This document shows positions 24,447 through 33,651 of a stretch of DNA of 60,123 nt, piece by piece. Below the pieces are notes generated by a model. The model saw nothing but the letters and a program-made list of their open reading frames with translations, was not told where the DNA came from and ran no database searches. Both the position numbers and the translations under genes were made by a program. The stretch covers positions 1-60,123 of the forward strand of contig JAJEDE010000010.1 in the NCBI GenBank assembly GCA_022821645.1, read 5' to 3'. Position 1 is the stretch's first letter. Every line of letters starts with the position of its first letter. The DNA is from Chloroflexota bacterium (GTDB lineage Bacteria > Chloroflexota > UBA11872).

Positions 24447-25109
24447 ATGCCTCTGACCAATACGACCGAAGACTACCTCCTCGCCATTTACGGAATGCGG
24501 GCCGAGGCGGAACCGGTGATCAATGCCCGCTTGGCCGAGCGGCTGCACGTGGCGGCGCCAACTGTGTCCGCGACCCTGGACCGCATGGCCCGTGATGGGC
24601 ACATCTGGATTGATGAGAGTCGCCAGATCTACCTGACGCTGGGCGGCGAGCGCGTGGCCGAGCGGCTGGCGCGACGACACCGGCTGATTGAGCACTGGTT
24701 AATCAGTACGTTGGGCATGGGGTGGGCGGAGGTGCACGAAGAGGCCGACCGGCTGGAGCACTCGGTTTCGGAGGAACTGACGGAGCGGATTTCGGAGTCA
24801 CTGGGACATCCGGCGACATGTCCGCACGGACTCCCGATTCCCGGAAACTACCCGGAGACCGACGTAGGGCAGCTCTTCAGCCTGAGTCAGGCTGAGCCGG
24901 GTCAGGAGGTACGCATCGTGCGCCTGTCCGAGCCGGCCGAGGACGACGCCGAGTTGCTGCGGTATTTCGAAGAGAAGCAGTTGGTCCCAGGGCACACCAT
25001 GATCGTGCGGGAAATTACACCCTCAGGCAGCATGGTGCTGGTGTTGGACGGCGAGACGGTGGTGGTGGACGAGCGCGTGGCCACGAATCTGTGGGTGATG
25101 GCAGCCTAG
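24447..25109 (+). CDS. DtxR-family metal-responsive transcriptional regulator
   Basis: About 220 residues. The winged-helix DNA-binding domain is 'NTTEDYLLAIYGMRAE', then 'LAERLHVAAPTVSATLDRMA' (recognition helix region) and the wing 'IWIDESRQIYLTLGGERVAE'. The dimerisation and metal-binding domain follows with 'RRHRLIEHWLISTLGMGWAE', 'VHEEADRLEHSVSEELTERI' and 'HPATCPHGLPIP', carrying the expected Glu, Cys and His ligands. A C-terminal FeoA/SH3-like domain ends it. ATG 24447 is preferred over the GTG 18 bases earlier because the fold starts there. It lies 51 bp after the ABC ATPase and probably controls it. Confidence 0.88.
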   Translation: MPLTNTTEDYLLAIYGMRAEAEPVINARLAERLHVAAPTVSATLDRMARDGHIWIDESRQIYLTLGGERVAERLARRHRLIEHWLISTLGMGWAEVHEEADRLEHSVSEELTERISESLGHPATCPHGLPIPGNYPETDVGQLFSLSQAEPGQEVRIVRLSEPAEDDAELLRYFEEKQLVPGHTMIVREITPSGSMVLVLDGETVVVDERVATNLWVMAA

Positions 25110-25153
25110 GGCGCCATCGTTCGACGCCGCGACACGAGGTTTTGACCGCCGTC

Positions 25154-27736
25154 ATGACGCACGTGCAGCCGAATCATGTCATCACCGTGCGTCCGGCGAT
25201 TCCCGACGAGTTGCGGGGGCTGCGCGAGTTGGCGTACGACCTCTGGTGGGCCTGGAATCCTGACGCGCAGGACATATTTCGTCGCATCGACCCGGATGCC
25301 TGGCAGGCGACGCAACACAACCCGGTCGCACTGCTCGGCCACGTAACGCCGGAGCAATTGGCGGCGCGTGCCGCCGACTCGGCCTTCGTTCATGACCTGG
25401 AACGGGTGGTGGAGCGGCGCCGACGGTACCTGGGGACACGCTCCTGGTTTTCGGGCACGGTCCCGGATGCGGAGGGGTTGACGGTGGCGTACTTCTCCAT
25501 GGAATACGGGATCACCGAGTCGGTTCCGCTGTATTCGGGCGGGCTGGGCGTGCTGGCCGGTGACCATGTCAAGGCGGCCAGCGACCTGGGGGTGCCGCTG
25601 GTGGCGGTGGGGATGCTGTACCGCCAGGGGTACTTCCGGCAGACGATCGACCCATCCGGCAGTCAGCAGGAGTTGCACCCGGAGACGGACTTTTACAGCC
25701 AGCCGGTCACCATGCTGACGACAGCGGACGGGTCGCCGCTGACCGTGGGCGTTCCGATTACCGACCGATGGGTGGAGGCGCGCGTCTGGCGGATGAACGT
25801 GGGGCGCTGTCCGGTTTTGCTGCTGGACGCCAACGTGCCAAGCAATGCGCCGGAGGATCGCGAACTCACGGCCAAGCTCTACCAGGGCGACTCCGACGTG
25901 CGGATTCGGCAGGAAATCCTGCTGGGGATCGGCGGAATGCGTGCGTTGTGGGCGGTGGGCGTGAACCCGACGGTTCTGCATCTGAATGAAGGGCATAGCG
26001 CCTTTGCCCTGATTGAACGCCTGCGAGAGTTGCGGGACGGGACGGACCTGTCATTCGAGGCCGCGCTGGAGGTGGTGCGCGCGGGGGCGGTGTTTACGAC
26101 ACACACGCCGGTTCCGGCGGGTCACGACGAGTTTCATCCCCACCAGGTGTCACATCACCTCGGCGCCTACCTAAGCGAGTCCGGTATCGAGGCTGACCGG
26201 GTTACCGAGATTGGCCAGTATCCGGGCCGTGGAGAGTCGTCGCCCTTTTGCATGACGATCCTGGCGCTGCGCGGGGCCGCGTGGCGCAACGGGGTATCGC
26301 AGCTGCACGGTGAGGTGACCCGGCAGATGTGGCAATCGCTCTGGACCGACGTGCCGTGGCCGGAAGTGCCGATTCAGCACGTAACGAACGGGGTGCATTT
26401 GCCCACCTGGGTGTCGCGCGAGCTTGCGGATCTGCTGGGGCGGTACCTGGGGCCGGAGTGGGCCCTACTGTCGGATCGGGACGCGATTCGCGAGGGGCTG
26501 GACGCAATTCCGGACGACGAGCTGTGGCGCGTGCATACGAGACGGCGCGAGCGGCTGGTAGCGAATGTTCGGCGGCGATTGCGGGCCGTGGTGGAGCGGC
26601 GCTGGGGCTCGGGCGCGGAACTGGCCGACGCCAGCGCAGCGCTTCAGCCGAACGCCCTGACGGTGGGGTTTGCCCGACGGATCGCCCTGTACAAGCGCCC
26701 CACGCTACTCCTCCATGACCTGGAACGTTTACGCGGGCTGGTAACGAACGCTCGGCGCCCCATGCAGATCGTCTTTGCCGGGAAGGCGCACCCGGACGAT
26801 GCGATGGCCAAGGACCTGGTCCGGGAGATTCACGAACTGAGCCGCGACTCAAGCTTTGTGGGCCGCGTGGTGTTCGTGGAGGACTATGACATGGACCTGG
26901 CGCGGGACCTTGTCCAAGGGTGCGATGTCTGGCTGAATCAGCCGGTGCGGCCGCAGGAAGCGAGCGGAACCAGCGGCATGAAGGCGGCGGCGAACGGCGT
27001 ATTGAACGTTAGCGTGCTGGACGGCTGGTGGGCCGAGGCTTACGCGCCCCACATCGGCTGGGCCATTGGTCGCGCGGACGACGACGTTGACGATCCGGAG
27101 CGCGACGCGAACGACGCGGCCGCGGTTTATCGCTTGCTGGAGCGATCGGTGGCGCCGCTGTTCTACGACGTGGGGCTGGACGGGACACCGACACGTTGGG
27201 TCGAGCGCGCCAGGGCATCCATCGTCATGGCACTGGCGGACTTTGGCGCGCACCGCATGATGCGGGAGTACACGGATCGGTTCTATCAGCGAGCGGAACA
27301 GCTACAGCGCACGCTCGCCCACGACAACTGCGCACCGGCACGATCGTTCGCCGACTGGCTGGCGCGCGTGCGCAAGCAATGGAACTCGGTGCAGATTCTG
27401 GACGTGAACCTGACCGGTGGTCCTGAAGTGAATGTCGGGTCGGCGTTGCCGGTGCACGCGCGCGTGTCGCTGAACGGCCTGCGCGCGGAGGAGTTGGCCG
27501 TGCAGGTCTATGTGGGCCGGATCGGCAGCGACGGCGCCGTGGACGGCGGCCTGACGTTCGAGGCGGTACCGGTGGGGTCGGAGGGCGAGGACACGCACTG
27601 GTTCGAATCAACGGTGCCCTTGCGCCAGAGCGGCCGAATGGGTATCGCCGTACGCGTGGTCCCGCGGCACCCACATCTGACAGACCCCGTGGAACACGGC
27701 CTTGTTCGATGGAGCCTGCCTACGGCCGCCGGCTGA
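25154..27736 (+). CDS. glgP: Alpha-glucan (glycogen) phosphorylase, GT35
   Basis: The gene product is 860 residues from ATG 25154, matching the short bacterial/archaeal glycogen-phosphorylase class. It begins with a DUF3417-like domain ('LRELAYDLWWAWNPDAQDIF'). Catalytic landmarks are 'YFSMEYGITESVPLYSGGLG', 'LHLNEGHSAFALIERLR', 'THTPVPAGHDEF', and the PLP site 'EASGTSGMKAAANGVLNVS' with the Schiff-base Lys near 610. It releases glucose-1-phosphate from glycogen-like polymers. The C-terminal 150 residues form an extra beta-rich domain. The open frame extends back into the end of the DtxR gene, but the internal ATG fits the family N-terminus. Confidence 0.92.
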   Translation: MTHVQPNHVITVRPAIPDELRGLRELAYDLWWAWNPDAQDIFRRIDPDAWQATQHNPVALLGHVTPEQLAARAADSAFVHDLERVVERRRRYLGTRSWFSGTVPDAEGLTVAYFSMEYGITESVPLYSGGLGVLAGDHVKAASDLGVPLVAVGMLYRQGYFRQTIDPSGSQQELHPETDFYSQPVTMLTTADGSPLTVGVPITDRWVEARVWRMNVGRCPVLLLDANVPSNAPEDRELTAKLYQGDSDVRIRQEILLGIGGMRALWAVGVNPTVLHLNEGHSAFALIERLRELRDGTDLSFEAALEVVRAGAVFTTHTPVPAGHDEFHPHQVSHHLGAYLSESGIEADRVTEIGQYPGRGESSPFCMTILALRGAAWRNGVSQLHGEVTRQMWQSLWTDVPWPEVPIQHVTNGVHLPTWVSRELADLLGRYLGPEWALLSDRDAIREGLDAIPDDELWRVHTRRRERLVANVRRRLRAVVERRWGSGAELADASAALQPNALTVGFARRIALYKRPTLLLHDLERLRGLVTNARRPMQIVFAGKAHPDDAMAKDLVREIHELSRDSSFVGRVVFVEDYDMDLARDLVQGCDVWLNQPVRPQEASGTSGMKAAANGVLNVSVLDGWWAEAYAPHIGWAIGRADDDVDDPERDANDAAAVYRLLERSVAPLFYDVGLDGTPTRWVERARASIVMALADFGAHRMMREYTDRFYQRAEQLQRTLAHDNCAPARSFADWLARVRKQWNSVQILDVNLTGGPEVNVGSALPVHARVSLNGLRAEELAVQVYVGRIGSDGAVDGGLTFEAVPVGSEGEDTHWFESTVPLRQSGRMGIAVRVVPRHPHLTDPVEHGLVRWSLPTAAG

Positions 27737-27854
27737 TGCCCGACAACGGCTTTGCCGTCAGTGGCAGACGCGATAGGATTTGGCAGCCGGAGTGTCTGTT
27801 GGCTTCGGCGTCTTTCCGCACACGCCGCCATCCCACCAGGGGGAGTCTTCGTCG

Positions 27855-28094
27855 ATGACGTATGTGATCTGCGAGCCGTGCATTGGCACCAAGGACGCTT
27901 CGTGCGTGGACGTGTGCCCCGTGGACTGTATCCATACCACCGACGAAGCCGAGATGTACTACATCGATCCCGAGGAGTGCATCGACTGCGGCGCCTGCGA
28001 GCCAGTGTGCCCGGTGACGGCCATCTTCCCGGACTTTGATGTGCCGGACGAATGGGAAGAGTGGACGAAAGTCAACGCCGACTTCTTCCTGTAG
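27855..28094 (+). CDS. 7Fe ferredoxin
   Basis: A 79-residue ferredoxin from ATG 27855, with a GGGGGAG site upstream. Two cluster motifs are visible: 'CIGTKDASCVDVCPVDCIH' matching a [3Fe-4S]-type C-x7-C-x3-CP site, and 'CIDCGACEPVCPV', a [4Fe-4S] C-x2-C-x2-C-x3-CP site. The acidic C-terminus ('FDVPDEWEEWTKVNADFF') resembles FdxA-type proteins. It is a low-potential electron carrier for an unidentified partner; nothing nearby is an obvious reductase. Confidence 0.9.
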   Translation: MTYVICEPCIGTKDASCVDVCPVDCIHTTDEAEMYYIDPEECIDCGACEPVCPVTAIFPDFDVPDEWEEWTKVNADFFL

Positions 28095-28101
28095 ACCGGG
28101 A

Positions 28102-28117
28102 CGCGCGCTGACGCGCG
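28102..28117. terminator. Small hairpin between convergent genes
   Basis: CGCGCG-CTGA-CGCGCG lies between the ferredoxin stop and the end of the minus-strand glycosidase gene. The stem is only 6 bp and no T-run follows, so this is a weak terminator candidate supported mainly by its position. Confidence 0.25.
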
Positions 28118-28154
28118 ACGCTCGGCACCGAAGGCAGCGATTGGTTCGAGGAAT

Positions 28155-29492
28155 CTAGGCGAGGGTCGCGCGCGTGGTCGCGCCTTTCGTCATCTCCTTC
28201 AGTGCGGTGTAGGCCGGGCGAGGCGAACCGTCAGGGCGGAGGAGACCGAAGGCGAATTTCTCGTCCTGAGCGTCTACGACGGCCTGAAAGTTCAGGTTCC
28301 AGACGAACGCGTGGGTGATGTACGGGGCCGATTCGCGGATGAGTTGGAACGCGTCGACCAGGAAATTGGCCTGATCTTCCTCGGAGTTATCAGCGCCAAA
28401 CCCGTAGGCAGGGTCGGCGTTGGCGGTTGACCAACCCATCTCGGTGAGCCAAACGGGCTTATCGGCGTCACCGTTGGCCTCCATGACGGCACGGTGCTGG
28501 ATGTATCGCTGGAAATAGAAGCTGCCGTGGCCATTCCAGCCCGAACCGCGCTGGGTGCCGATCTCCTGAGTCGGCGCGTTGTTGAATCCGCCGGGGTGTA
28601 CACCCCAGGCATCGAATGCCTGGCGGGCGATTCCGTCGCGGTAGGCATAGATCTGTTCCAGAAAGCGCACGTCATCAACGGCCTGTACCTGCTGCTCGGG
28701 GATATCCACATCGCCAGCGGGCGTGAGGGCGCCGCCGACGGTGATGGCGTCCGGGTCGCCGGCCTTGACGCCTTCGTTTCCGGCCAGCATCAACTCGACA
28801 AACGAGCCGGCGTCAATCTGACCGTAGCCCCACTCACGCGCGAGGTTGGCCTCGTTCCACAACTCGTAGGCATGAACGTGGCCGCGATAGCGTCCGGCCA
28901 GGGCCTGCATGAAGTCGCGGAAGTCCAGCGGATCGCCCGGCGGCCCGTGGGAACGGTCGCCCAAGGCCCAGTTCGGCGCCCGAACGACGCTGAGAAGGAG
29001 CTTGATTCCAGCGCTGCTGACCGCGGCCACGACTTTGTCAAGTTCGCGCCAGTCGAATCCACCCTTTTCGATCGGTTCCGTCTGGCTCCACTCGACCTGC
29101 TGCTTGAGCCAGTCAAAGCCGGCCTCAAGCGTGCGATCGACGATGAGGCCACGGTCCTGGTTGTAGAGGTGCGCCTGGAATCCGTAGCCAGCAAGCCGGC
29201 GCAGTCCGTCATCAACCTCCGGAGGCGGGGTGGCGGCACCCGGTGCGGGCGCGGCGGCGGAGGTCGGGGTCGAGGCCGGTGTGCCGGCCGCGGCCGTCGA
29301 TCGGGGCGCGACCACGACGGAACCGGCTGTGTTTGCCGTGGGCGTGGGCGCCGGCGCTTCGGACTCGCCACAGGCCGCCAGCGTTGCCGAAACCCCTACC
29401 AGCGCCAGCAGACGGCGACGCGAGAGCGAATGCCGGGTTCTCAAACCGAATCTCCGTTCCCAGCGCGGCCGCTCAAAACGTGTAGGTACCAA
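28155..29492 (-). CDS. Lipoprotein glycoside hydrolase-like protein (clan A, GH5/GH39-like TIM barrel)
   Basis: About 445 residues. The N-terminus has a twin-arginine-like 'SRRRLLALVGVSATLAACGE' with a lipobox (LAAC), then an 80-residue Pro/Thr/Ala-rich linker. The catalytic barrel starts near 'LAGYGFQAHLYNQDRG'. Clan A acids are visible: 'YELWNEANLAREWG' gives the acid/base Glu and 'PVWLTEMGWST' the nucleophile Glu. It probably cleaves a polysaccharide at the outer face of the membrane; the substrate is unknown. The start is uncertain: TTG 29492 keeps a 29-residue n-region, while TTG 29444, with GGAG upstream, leaves a shorter and more typical signal peptide. Confidence 0.75.
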   Translation of the reverse strand: MVPTRFERPRWERRFGLRTRHSLSRRRLLALVGVSATLAACGESEAPAPTPTANTAGSVVVAPRSTAAAGTPASTPTSAAAPAPGAATPPPEVDDGLRRLAGYGFQAHLYNQDRGLIVDRTLEAGFDWLKQQVEWSQTEPIEKGGFDWRELDKVVAAVSSAGIKLLLSVVRAPNWALGDRSHGPPGDPLDFRDFMQALAGRYRGHVHAYELWNEANLAREWGYGQIDAGSFVELMLAGNEGVKAGDPDAITVGGALTPAGDVDIPEQQVQAVDDVRFLEQIYAYRDGIARQAFDAWGVHPGGFNNAPTQEIGTQRGSGWNGHGSFYFQRYIQHRAVMEANGDADKPVWLTEMGWSTANADPAYGFGADNSEEDQANFLVDAFQLIRESAPYITHAFVWNLNFQAVVDAQDEKFAFGLLRPDGSPRPAYTALKEMTKGATTRATLA

Positions 29493-29613
29493 ACATCCTT
29501 GTATCCGCGCGGCATGGATGGTATCAACGGAGTACGTAAGCTGTCGGTATCACGAACCGGGTTCGGGCAAGCAGCCGCGCAGCGGCACCCCGCACCAGAG
29601 GGGACCACTGTTG

Positions 29614-30492
29614 ATGGGCACGAATAGATACGGGAACACCGCCGTGGGCACGATTGTGATCGTGATTGCCGCGGTCATCGTGTTGGGGCTGTTCAGCGTG
29701 CGGTTTGTAAACGTCGGTGAAGTCGGCGTGCTGCACACGTTTGGGGTGGTTGACCAGACGCCACGACCCGAAGGCCTTCTGGTCAAGGCTCCCTGGGCCA
29801 GCCTGGAGACGCTGAGCGTACGGACACAGCAGTTGACGATGAGTTCGCGGGCTGAAGACGCCAGCCCAAGCGCGACGGACCAGACGGTACGCACGCTGAC
29901 TTCCGAAGGTCTGTCGGTCGGACTGGACATTACGACGCTGTACCGGCTGGAGTTCGCCCGCGCGCCCCAGGTGTTCCAGCAGATCGGGCCGAACTACGTG
30001 GAGATTGTCGTCCGGCCCGCAATCCGCGACGCCATCCGTGACGTGGTCGGTGAGTTCCAGGCAGAGGCCTTGTACACGACAGCACGCACCGAGGTGGCCG
30101 AGAAAATCGAGACACAGCTTCAGGGCATTCTTTCGGAACGCGGCGTCCTGGTAGAAAACGTGCTGCTGCGCGACGTGTCGCTGCCACAGCAGATCACGAC
30201 GGCGATCGAGCGGAAGCTGGCCGCCGAGCAGGCGATTGAAGAGCGGCGATTCCGGGTGCAGGAAGCCGAACAGGAAGCTCAGCGACGGGTGGAGGAAGCC
30301 ACCGGTATCGCGGAGGCCAACAACCTGATCAACGAATCCCTGACGGCGGCCGTGCTCCAGGACAAGTACATCACGGCGCTGCGTGAGATCGACTCCGGCA
30401 GCGTGGTGTACGTCCCGACCAACCCGGACACCGGGCTGCCCGTGATCCTGGGGACGCCGGCGATCGGTTCCGGCGGAGGCGGCGGCCCGTAG
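29614..30492 (+). CDS. Prohibitin/SPFH-domain membrane protein
   Basis: The gene product is 292 residues from ATG 29614, with GAGGGG upstream. One N-terminal transmembrane helix ('TIVIVIAAVIVLGLFSVRFV') is followed by the SPFH/prohibitin domain ('VGEVGVLHTFGVVDQTPRPE', 'TSEGLSVGLDITTLYRLEF', 'VVRPAIRDAIRDVVGEF'). A long helix then runs 'RTEVAEKIETQLQGILSERG' to 'AAEQAIEERRFRVQEAEQEA', ending with a short Gly-rich tail. Such proteins form ring scaffolds in functional membrane microdomains. It is divergent from the lipoprotein glycosidase, and its promoter lies between them. Confidence 0.88.
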   Translation: MGTNRYGNTAVGTIVIVIAAVIVLGLFSVRFVNVGEVGVLHTFGVVDQTPRPEGLLVKAPWASLETLSVRTQQLTMSSRAEDASPSATDQTVRTLTSEGLSVGLDITTLYRLEFARAPQVFQQIGPNYVEIVVRPAIRDAIRDVVGEFQAEALYTTARTEVAEKIETQLQGILSERGVLVENVLLRDVSLPQQITTAIERKLAAEQAIEERRFRVQEAEQEAQRRVEEATGIAEANNLINESLTAAVLQDKYITALREIDSGSVVYVPTNPDTGLPVILGTPAIGSGGGGGP

Positions 30493-30708
30493 TCCGCACC
30501 GGCGTCCCGGCGTGATTCCGCGCGAGATCTCCGATGACTCCTGGGCGGCGGAGAGGGCGGCGCGGGTGGACCGTGGCTCGTGCTTCGGTTGGCCGCCGGT
30601 GGGTTGCTGAGCCTAGCCCAGCCCGATTGAGGTGACCTGAAACAAGGACACGGGGTGCCGGGGCGGTGGGGTAGGATGCGCCGCGCCCGGGTCGCGGGGC
30701 CTGCCGAC

Positions 30709-30781
30709 GGGCGGTTAGCTCAGCTGGCAGAGCGCTACGTTTACACCGTAGAGGTCGCAGGTTCGAGCCCTGCACCGCCCA
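30709..30781 (+). tRNA. tRNA-Val (anticodon TAC)
   Basis: The cloverleaf is complete: acceptor GGGCGGT pairs with ACCGCCC, the D-arm includes AGCTCAGCTGGCAGAGC, the anticodon stem CTACG/CGTAG encloses loop TTTACAC (anticodon TAC), and the T-arm is GCAGGTTCGAGCCCTGC. The discriminator is A30781. The following bases are CCT, so the CCA end is not fully encoded. Confidence 0.97.
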
Positions 30782-30806
30782 CCTGGCCCGGATTGCCGCA
30801 GGCCCC

Positions 30807-30882
30807 GGCGAGGTAGCTCAGTCGGTAGAGCAGTGGACTGAAAATCCATGTGTCGGCGGTTCGATTCCGCCCCTCGCCACCA
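30807..30882 (+). tRNA. tRNA-Phe (anticodon GAA)
   Basis: Acceptor GGCGAGG pairs with CCTCGCC. The D-arm is AGCTCAGTCGGTAGAGC, the anticodon stem GTGGA/TCCAT (with one weak pair) holds loop CTGAAAA (anticodon GAA), and the T-arm is GGCGGTTCGATTCCGCC. The CCA end is encoded (30880-30882). It sits 25 bp after tRNA-Val, so the two are probably one transcript. Confidence 0.97.
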
Positions 30883-31040
30883 AACGGTCGAGTGACGGCC
30901 TTGCTTTTCCGCGGCGCAGTGGCTGAAGCACAGGGCCGAGAGACGGCACTCTGTCAAAACACCTGAACCGCGAGCAAAGGGTGTACCGTCAGCGCTGACC
31001 GACGGGCCGATTACGGCGGATCTGAGCGTGGGGGACGTCC

Positions 31041-32576
31041 ATGGACCGACTGAATATCGTCGTCATCTGTCTCGACACATTTCGAGCCGATATCGTCGGG
31101 CCCGATCAGAAGTTCAGCAGTATTGCGACTCCCGCACTGGACGCACTGGCGGCCGAGTCGGTGCGCTTCAACCGCTGCTTTACCGAGCCCGGGCAAACAA
31201 TCCAAGTGCGCAACGGCTGCTTCACGGGCCGCCGCGGATTCCCCTACGCGCACGGGTACTACGGCTGGCATGAGATTCCCGACGAGTACCCGACGATTGC
31301 CGAGATCCTGCTGGAGCACGGCTATGCCACGGGCCTGATTGCAGACACCCCGCATTTGTTCAAACCGAACATGAACCAGCACCGCGGGTTCATGACGTGG
31401 GAGCATATTCGCGGCGCGGGGGGCGACGGCTGGCGGAGCGGCTCGTGGGACCTGATTCGTGACCTTTTCAAGGACTATTTTGGCGCCTACGAGCCGGCAG
31501 TGCCCGAAGCCTCAACGACATCCCTGGCTGGCGAGAGCGCGTTCCTCCAGCACCTGCACAACGTCCGCGACCGTCGCGAGGAAGCCGACTGGCCCGGCGC
31601 CCAGGTTTTTGCCTCAGCGCGTCGCTGGCTGCGCGACAACGCCGGCAATGCACCGTTCTTTCTTTGGATCGATTGCTTCGAACCGCACGAGGTGTTCGAT
31701 CCGCCGCTGGGCTATGTGCGGCGCTACAACGACACCTGGCAAGGCCCGGTCTATCAGCAGCCTCGGCACATCCTGCACCCGTCGTTCTCGTCGGACATGC
31801 AGGGCGCGGATCTTGACGTGACATCGGCGGCCTTCATTGACTACTACACGTCTTGCTACAAGGGCGAGGTTACGTTTACGGATTCGCAGATAGGCATGTT
31901 GCTCGACGAGCTGGAGCAGATGAAGCTGCGGGATGACACCGCGGTGATCTTCTTCACCGACCACGGCACGGAGCTGGCCGACCATACCGGCTGGGGTAAG
32001 CGGAACACCGAACTGCACCCGTTCAATACGCAGCAGAACCTGACGATTCGACATCCCGACGATCGCTATCGCGACCTGGACGTGGATGCCTGGGTTCAGA
32101 ACTACGACCTGGGCCCGACCATCCTGGACCTGGCCGGCTTGTCCGAAGCGCCCGCAACCATGAACGGCCATAGCGCCTGGCTGCTGGCGACCGGGGAGCG
32201 CGAGTCTTTGCGTTCATATGTGACCACGGCGTGGGCCGGCCGCGTGTCAGTTCGTGACGAGCGCTGGGTTTATGCCACGGGCTGGGACTTCGAAGATCCA
32301 AAGCCGGAACTGTATGACTTGCGCGCAGACCCCGATGAACTGCACAACGTTCACGGTTCGCACCCGGAGATCGTTGGCGACCGGCGGTCGCGAATTGAAG
32401 AACTCCTGGGTACGCCCATTCCACAGCCGTACAGCCAGGATCGATTTGGTCCAACGGTGGGCGGCCTGCGCAAACCGCTCTACGCCACCTCGTACGCCCC
32501 AGTTTTCTACGGTGCGCGTCAGGGGTGGGACAACCCACGAGCTCTACCAGGACAAGGCGCGGCAGGCGCGAAGTAG
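31041..32576 (+). CDS. Sulfatase/phosphodiesterase-superfamily hydrolase lacking the formylglycine Cys
   Basis: A 511-residue alkaline-phosphatase-superfamily enzyme of sulfatase layout: 'IVVICLDTFRADIVG' at the start, 'CFTGRRGFPYAHGYYGWHEI' at about 60, 'FFLWIDCFEPHEVFDPP', 'TAVIFFTDHGTELADHTGWG' and a C-terminal 'LYDLRADPDELHNVHGSHPE'. In ordinary sulfatases the nucleophile Cys (made into formylglycine) sits in CxPxR twelve residues before the end of 'TGR'. Here the aligned segment reads T53-I-Q-V-R57, so Thr replaces Cys and Pro is absent. Phosphodiesterases of the superfamily use Thr, so this may act on phosphoesters rather than sulfate esters. It lies just downstream of the tRNA pair. 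Confidence 0.8.
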   Translation: MDRLNIVVICLDTFRADIVGPDQKFSSIATPALDALAAESVRFNRCFTEPGQTIQVRNGCFTGRRGFPYAHGYYGWHEIPDEYPTIAEILLEHGYATGLIADTPHLFKPNMNQHRGFMTWEHIRGAGGDGWRSGSWDLIRDLFKDYFGAYEPAVPEASTTSLAGESAFLQHLHNVRDRREEADWPGAQVFASARRWLRDNAGNAPFFLWIDCFEPHEVFDPPLGYVRRYNDTWQGPVYQQPRHILHPSFSSDMQGADLDVTSAAFIDYYTSCYKGEVTFTDSQIGMLLDELEQMKLRDDTAVIFFTDHGTELADHTGWGKRNTELHPFNTQQNLTIRHPDDRYRDLDVDAWVQNYDLGPTILDLAGLSEAPATMNGHSAWLLATGERESLRSYVTTAWAGRVSVRDERWVYATGWDFEDPKPELYDLRADPDELHNVHGSHPEIVGDRRSRIEELLGTPIPQPYSQDRFGPTVGGLRKPLYATSYAPVFYGARQGWDNPRALPGQGAAGAK

Positions 32577-32651
32577 TCGAGGAGCGTAACGCGACGGCCT
32601 GCGCGGCTCCCGACGCCGATGACGCGTGTCAGAGGAACGTGTTGGGAATTC

Positions 32652-33629
32652 CTAGGTCAAGGAACCCGGACTCCGCGATACCTGATTAAGTTCGCGGAGT
32701 TCTTCGGCACTCAGGCTCCAGGACAGGGCGTTGAGGTTGGCGTCGACCTGATCGGGCGTGTCGACGCCCATGAGGGTCACCGACACTTCCGGATGGGACC
32801 GGACCCAGTTGAGCGCCACGTGGGCCGGGGCGCAGGCGCGGGCGGCGGCGATGCGTTCGACGGCGGCCAGGACCTGGAAGGCTCGCCCGCGAAACGCCTG
32901 GTCGTACTCGGAGCGCCTGCGTGGCGCCGCCATCACTGAGCCAGGCGGGGGCGGACGATTGGGTCGGTAGAAGCCGGTGAGGAGGCCGACGGCCAGAGGG
33001 CTGAAGGCGAAGAACCCGACCTGTTCCGCGCGGCAGAACGGAAGCAATTCAAGCTCGGGCGTGCGGTCGAGCAGGTTGTAGGGGTGCATGATCATGGCCG
33101 GGCGAGGGCCGCCGAGGCGCTCAGCAATCATGGCGGCCTTGCAGGACTCCCAGGCGGAAAAGCCAGACATGCCCCAGGCGCGGGCCTTGCCCTGCCGAAT
33201 GACGTCCAGCATGGCGCTGACGGTCTCTTCCAAGGCCGTATCCGGGTCTCGCCAGTGGACGATGTAAATGTCGACGTGGTCGGTCTGGAGACGTCGGAGG
33301 CTGCGGTCGATCTCGCGCATGATGTGCATGCGCGAGCCGCCGAGGTCGTTTGAGCCCGGTCCGATGGGGCAGCCGACCTTGGAGGTGATGACTACGTCGT
33401 CGCGGCAGCCGGCGATGGCGCGTCCGAGCGCGATTTCGGAGGCGCCGCCGTAGGGCGTGGCGGGCGTCTTGCCGTAGAAGTTGGAGCAATCGAGGAGGGT
33501 TACGCCGCGTTCGATCGCTCGTCTGATGGCGGTTTCCATGATGCGAAGGTCGGTCTGGTTGCGGAATCCACAACCCAGGCCCACGCGCGAGACCCGGATG
33601 CCGCTGGATCCGAGCAGTGCGATTTCCAT
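32652..33629 (-). CDS. Aldo/keto reductase
   Basis: A 325-residue AKR with the full tetrad: Asp in 'TLLDCSNFYGKTP' with Tyr four residues on, Lys in 'DDVVITSKVGCPIG', and His in 'HVDIYIVHWRDPDT'. The NADPH-binding end is 'VSVTLMGVDTPDQVDANLNA'. Start ATG 33629 begins with the typical 'MEIALLGSSGIRVSRVGLGC'. It follows the PhyH-type dioxygenase gene by 22 bp on the same strand, so the two are probably one operon acting on a shared hydroxylated or carbonyl intermediate. Confidence 0.88.
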   Translation of the reverse strand: MEIALLGSSGIRVSRVGLGCGFRNQTDLRIMETAIRRAIERGVTLLDCSNFYGKTPATPYGGASEIALGRAIAGCRDDVVITSKVGCPIGPGSNDLGGSRMHIMREIDRSLRRLQTDHVDIYIVHWRDPDTALEETVSAMLDVIRQGKARAWGMSGFSAWESCKAAMIAERLGGPRPAMIMHPYNLLDRTPELELLPFCRAEQVGFFAFSPLAVGLLTGFYRPNRPPPPGSVMAAPRRRSEYDQAFRGRAFQVLAAVERIAAARACAPAHVALNWVRSHPEVSVTLMGVDTPDQVDANLNALSWSLSAEELRELNQVSRSPGSLT

Positions 33630-33651
33630 GCGTGCCTTTCCGCCCGAAGCG

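Noticed and set aside
23274..24695. 473-codon minus-strand frame opposite the ABC ATPase and DtxR genes
   Set aside because: No domain is readable, and it crosses two recognisable genes on the other strand.
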